Positions 59,279 through 59,653 of a stretch of 59,653 bases of DNA are shown here, in pieces. The stretch's first letter is position 1; each line of letters starts with the position of its first letter. The stretch spans positions 1-59,653 of the IMG/VR virus record IMGVR_UViG_3300030685_000027. One strand, given 5' to 3'. This DNA is from a virus. The position numbers and the translations under genes were made by a program. The notes under the pieces are model-generated. The model made no database searches. It saw nothing but the letters and a program-made list of their open reading frames with translations, and had not been told where the DNA came from.

Positions 59279-59286
59279 TATATATC
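59279..59286 (-). promoter_or_regulatory. Late-promoter-like GATATATA site before the tail-fibre gene
   Basis: Minus-strand GATATATA ends 22 bases before the ATG at 59256, in the 53-base gap after the gene to the right. Confidence 0.5.
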
Positions 59287-59309
59287 GTTTCGTGCAATGG
59301 GTTGACATA

Positions 59310-59653
59310 CTATATACGCTTAACGTTTATACCAAACCCTACTGATGTATAAAATCTTGTGTCAGGTGTAAATTCTAAAGTTATATTCATATCGTTACTG
59401 ATACTAACTTTTAGATCTTTTTTCACTTGATATTTTTTCAAAAGCTCTATTTTAGATAAAGTCTTATCGTTCATACTTTCTATAACAGGTCTTTCATTTT
59501 CACTAGGTATAGTACCCTTGTTACCTGTTTCTAATAGATAGAAGTTTACATTACTTATATCGTATACTGGCAGAATATTCTTCTGTAAATAATCTATACA
59601 TTTGCTTTCTACTTCATCTGGACTTATAATGTTTGCATTTTTCTGTGCAATGT
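59310..59653 (-). CDS. Hypothetical structural protein, C-terminal part (5' end outside window)
   Basis: Translated by hand from the window edge; the frame is open to a TAG at 59310-59312, giving at least 113 residues. The visible part has an alpha-helical stretch (SPDEVESKCIDYLQKNILPVYD), a Lys-rich middle and a C-terminal beta strand SVGFGINVKRI. It is directly upstream of the tail-fibre gene and probably a tail or baseplate component; no family recognised. Confidence 0.6.
   Translation of the reverse strand, partial: IAQKNANIISPDEVESKCIDYLQKNILPVYDISNVNFYLLETGNKGTIPSENERPVIESMNDKTLSKIELLKKYQVKKDLKVSISNDMNITLEFTPDTRFYTSVGFGINVKRI

Noticed and set aside
1-59653. CRISPR array, rRNA or complete tRNA genes, insertion sequence
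   Set aside because: No regularly spaced repeats, rRNA-like regions, transposase motifs or canonical tRNA cloverleafs were found by reading both strands.

Overview
The window is a contiguous piece of a large, AT-rich, T4-like (myovirus-type) tailed phage genome. The T4 ancestry is clear from recognisable gp46, gp47, gp41, UvsX, gp45, gp52, gp39, gp43, UvsW, UvsY, gp61 and gp32 homologues. The host is probably a member of Bacteroidota. Start codons are preceded by A-rich leaders rather than Shine-Dalgarno sequences, the GH19-type endolysin and the collagen/collar fibre suit that group, and the candidate promoters do not look like E. coli sigma-70 sites. The host is inferred from these traits, not proven.

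Almost all genes read leftward (minus strand) and are tightly packed, often with 1-20 base overlaps of the ATGA or TAATG type. Only two genes read rightward: a small lipoprotein (12.5 kb) and the endolysin (38.7 kb). Each is followed by a strong hairpin. Right to left, the layout is as follows. 52.3-59.6 kb: tail/baseplate and a 1,216-residue fibre, plus a possible spanin. 45-52 kb: recombination and priming genes (UvsW, UvsY, gp61 primase, gp32) with RuvC-like nuclease and an AdoMetDC-like protein. 34.4-45 kb: two unusual ligase-nucleotidylyltransferase fusions, a pol-beta-type nucleotidyltransferase, thioredoxin, a C5 cytosine methyltransferase and the endolysin. 26-34.4 kb: a cluster of small proteins with a T4-type capsid-targeting N-terminus, interleaved with dUTPase, a macro-domain protein and the N-terminal half of DNA polymerase. 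17-26 kb: topoisomerase II, sliding clamp, a GT-D-like protein and the C-terminal half of DNA polymerase. 1-17 kb: UvsX, gp41 helicase, gp46/gp47 nuclease, nucleoside-deoxyribosyltransferase-like and SLOG-like proteins, a homing endonuclease and an inactive-looking prohead-protease relative.

Functionally the window encodes most of the replication and recombination machine (split polymerase, clamp, helicase, primase, SSB, recombinase and mediators, topoisomerase). A second layer probably manipulates nucleotides and the host: three NDT-fold proteins, a SLOG fold, a macro domain, ligase-NTase fusions, AdoMetDC, glycosyltransferases and a methyltransferase. A third layer is proteins likely packed in the capsid.

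The strongest unusual signals are these. DNA polymerase B is split between motifs A and B into genes about 12 kb apart. Two paralogous ligase-NTase fusions are present, one lacking the nucleotidyl lysine. Five scattered proteins share the C-terminal signature RGxxx[GS]KK[FY]G[FL]. At least seven proteins share a capsid-targeting N-terminus. A repeated octamer GATATATA lies just upstream of mainly late-type genes, and a second motif TTTGTTAT lies 20-22 bases before four other genes. There is also a compact array of four hairpins at 32.56-32.65 kb and a tRNA-like structure at 18.4-18.5 kb. All assignments come from reading the sequence and remembered family motifs; no database search was run. 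No stretch over 300 bases is gene-free.
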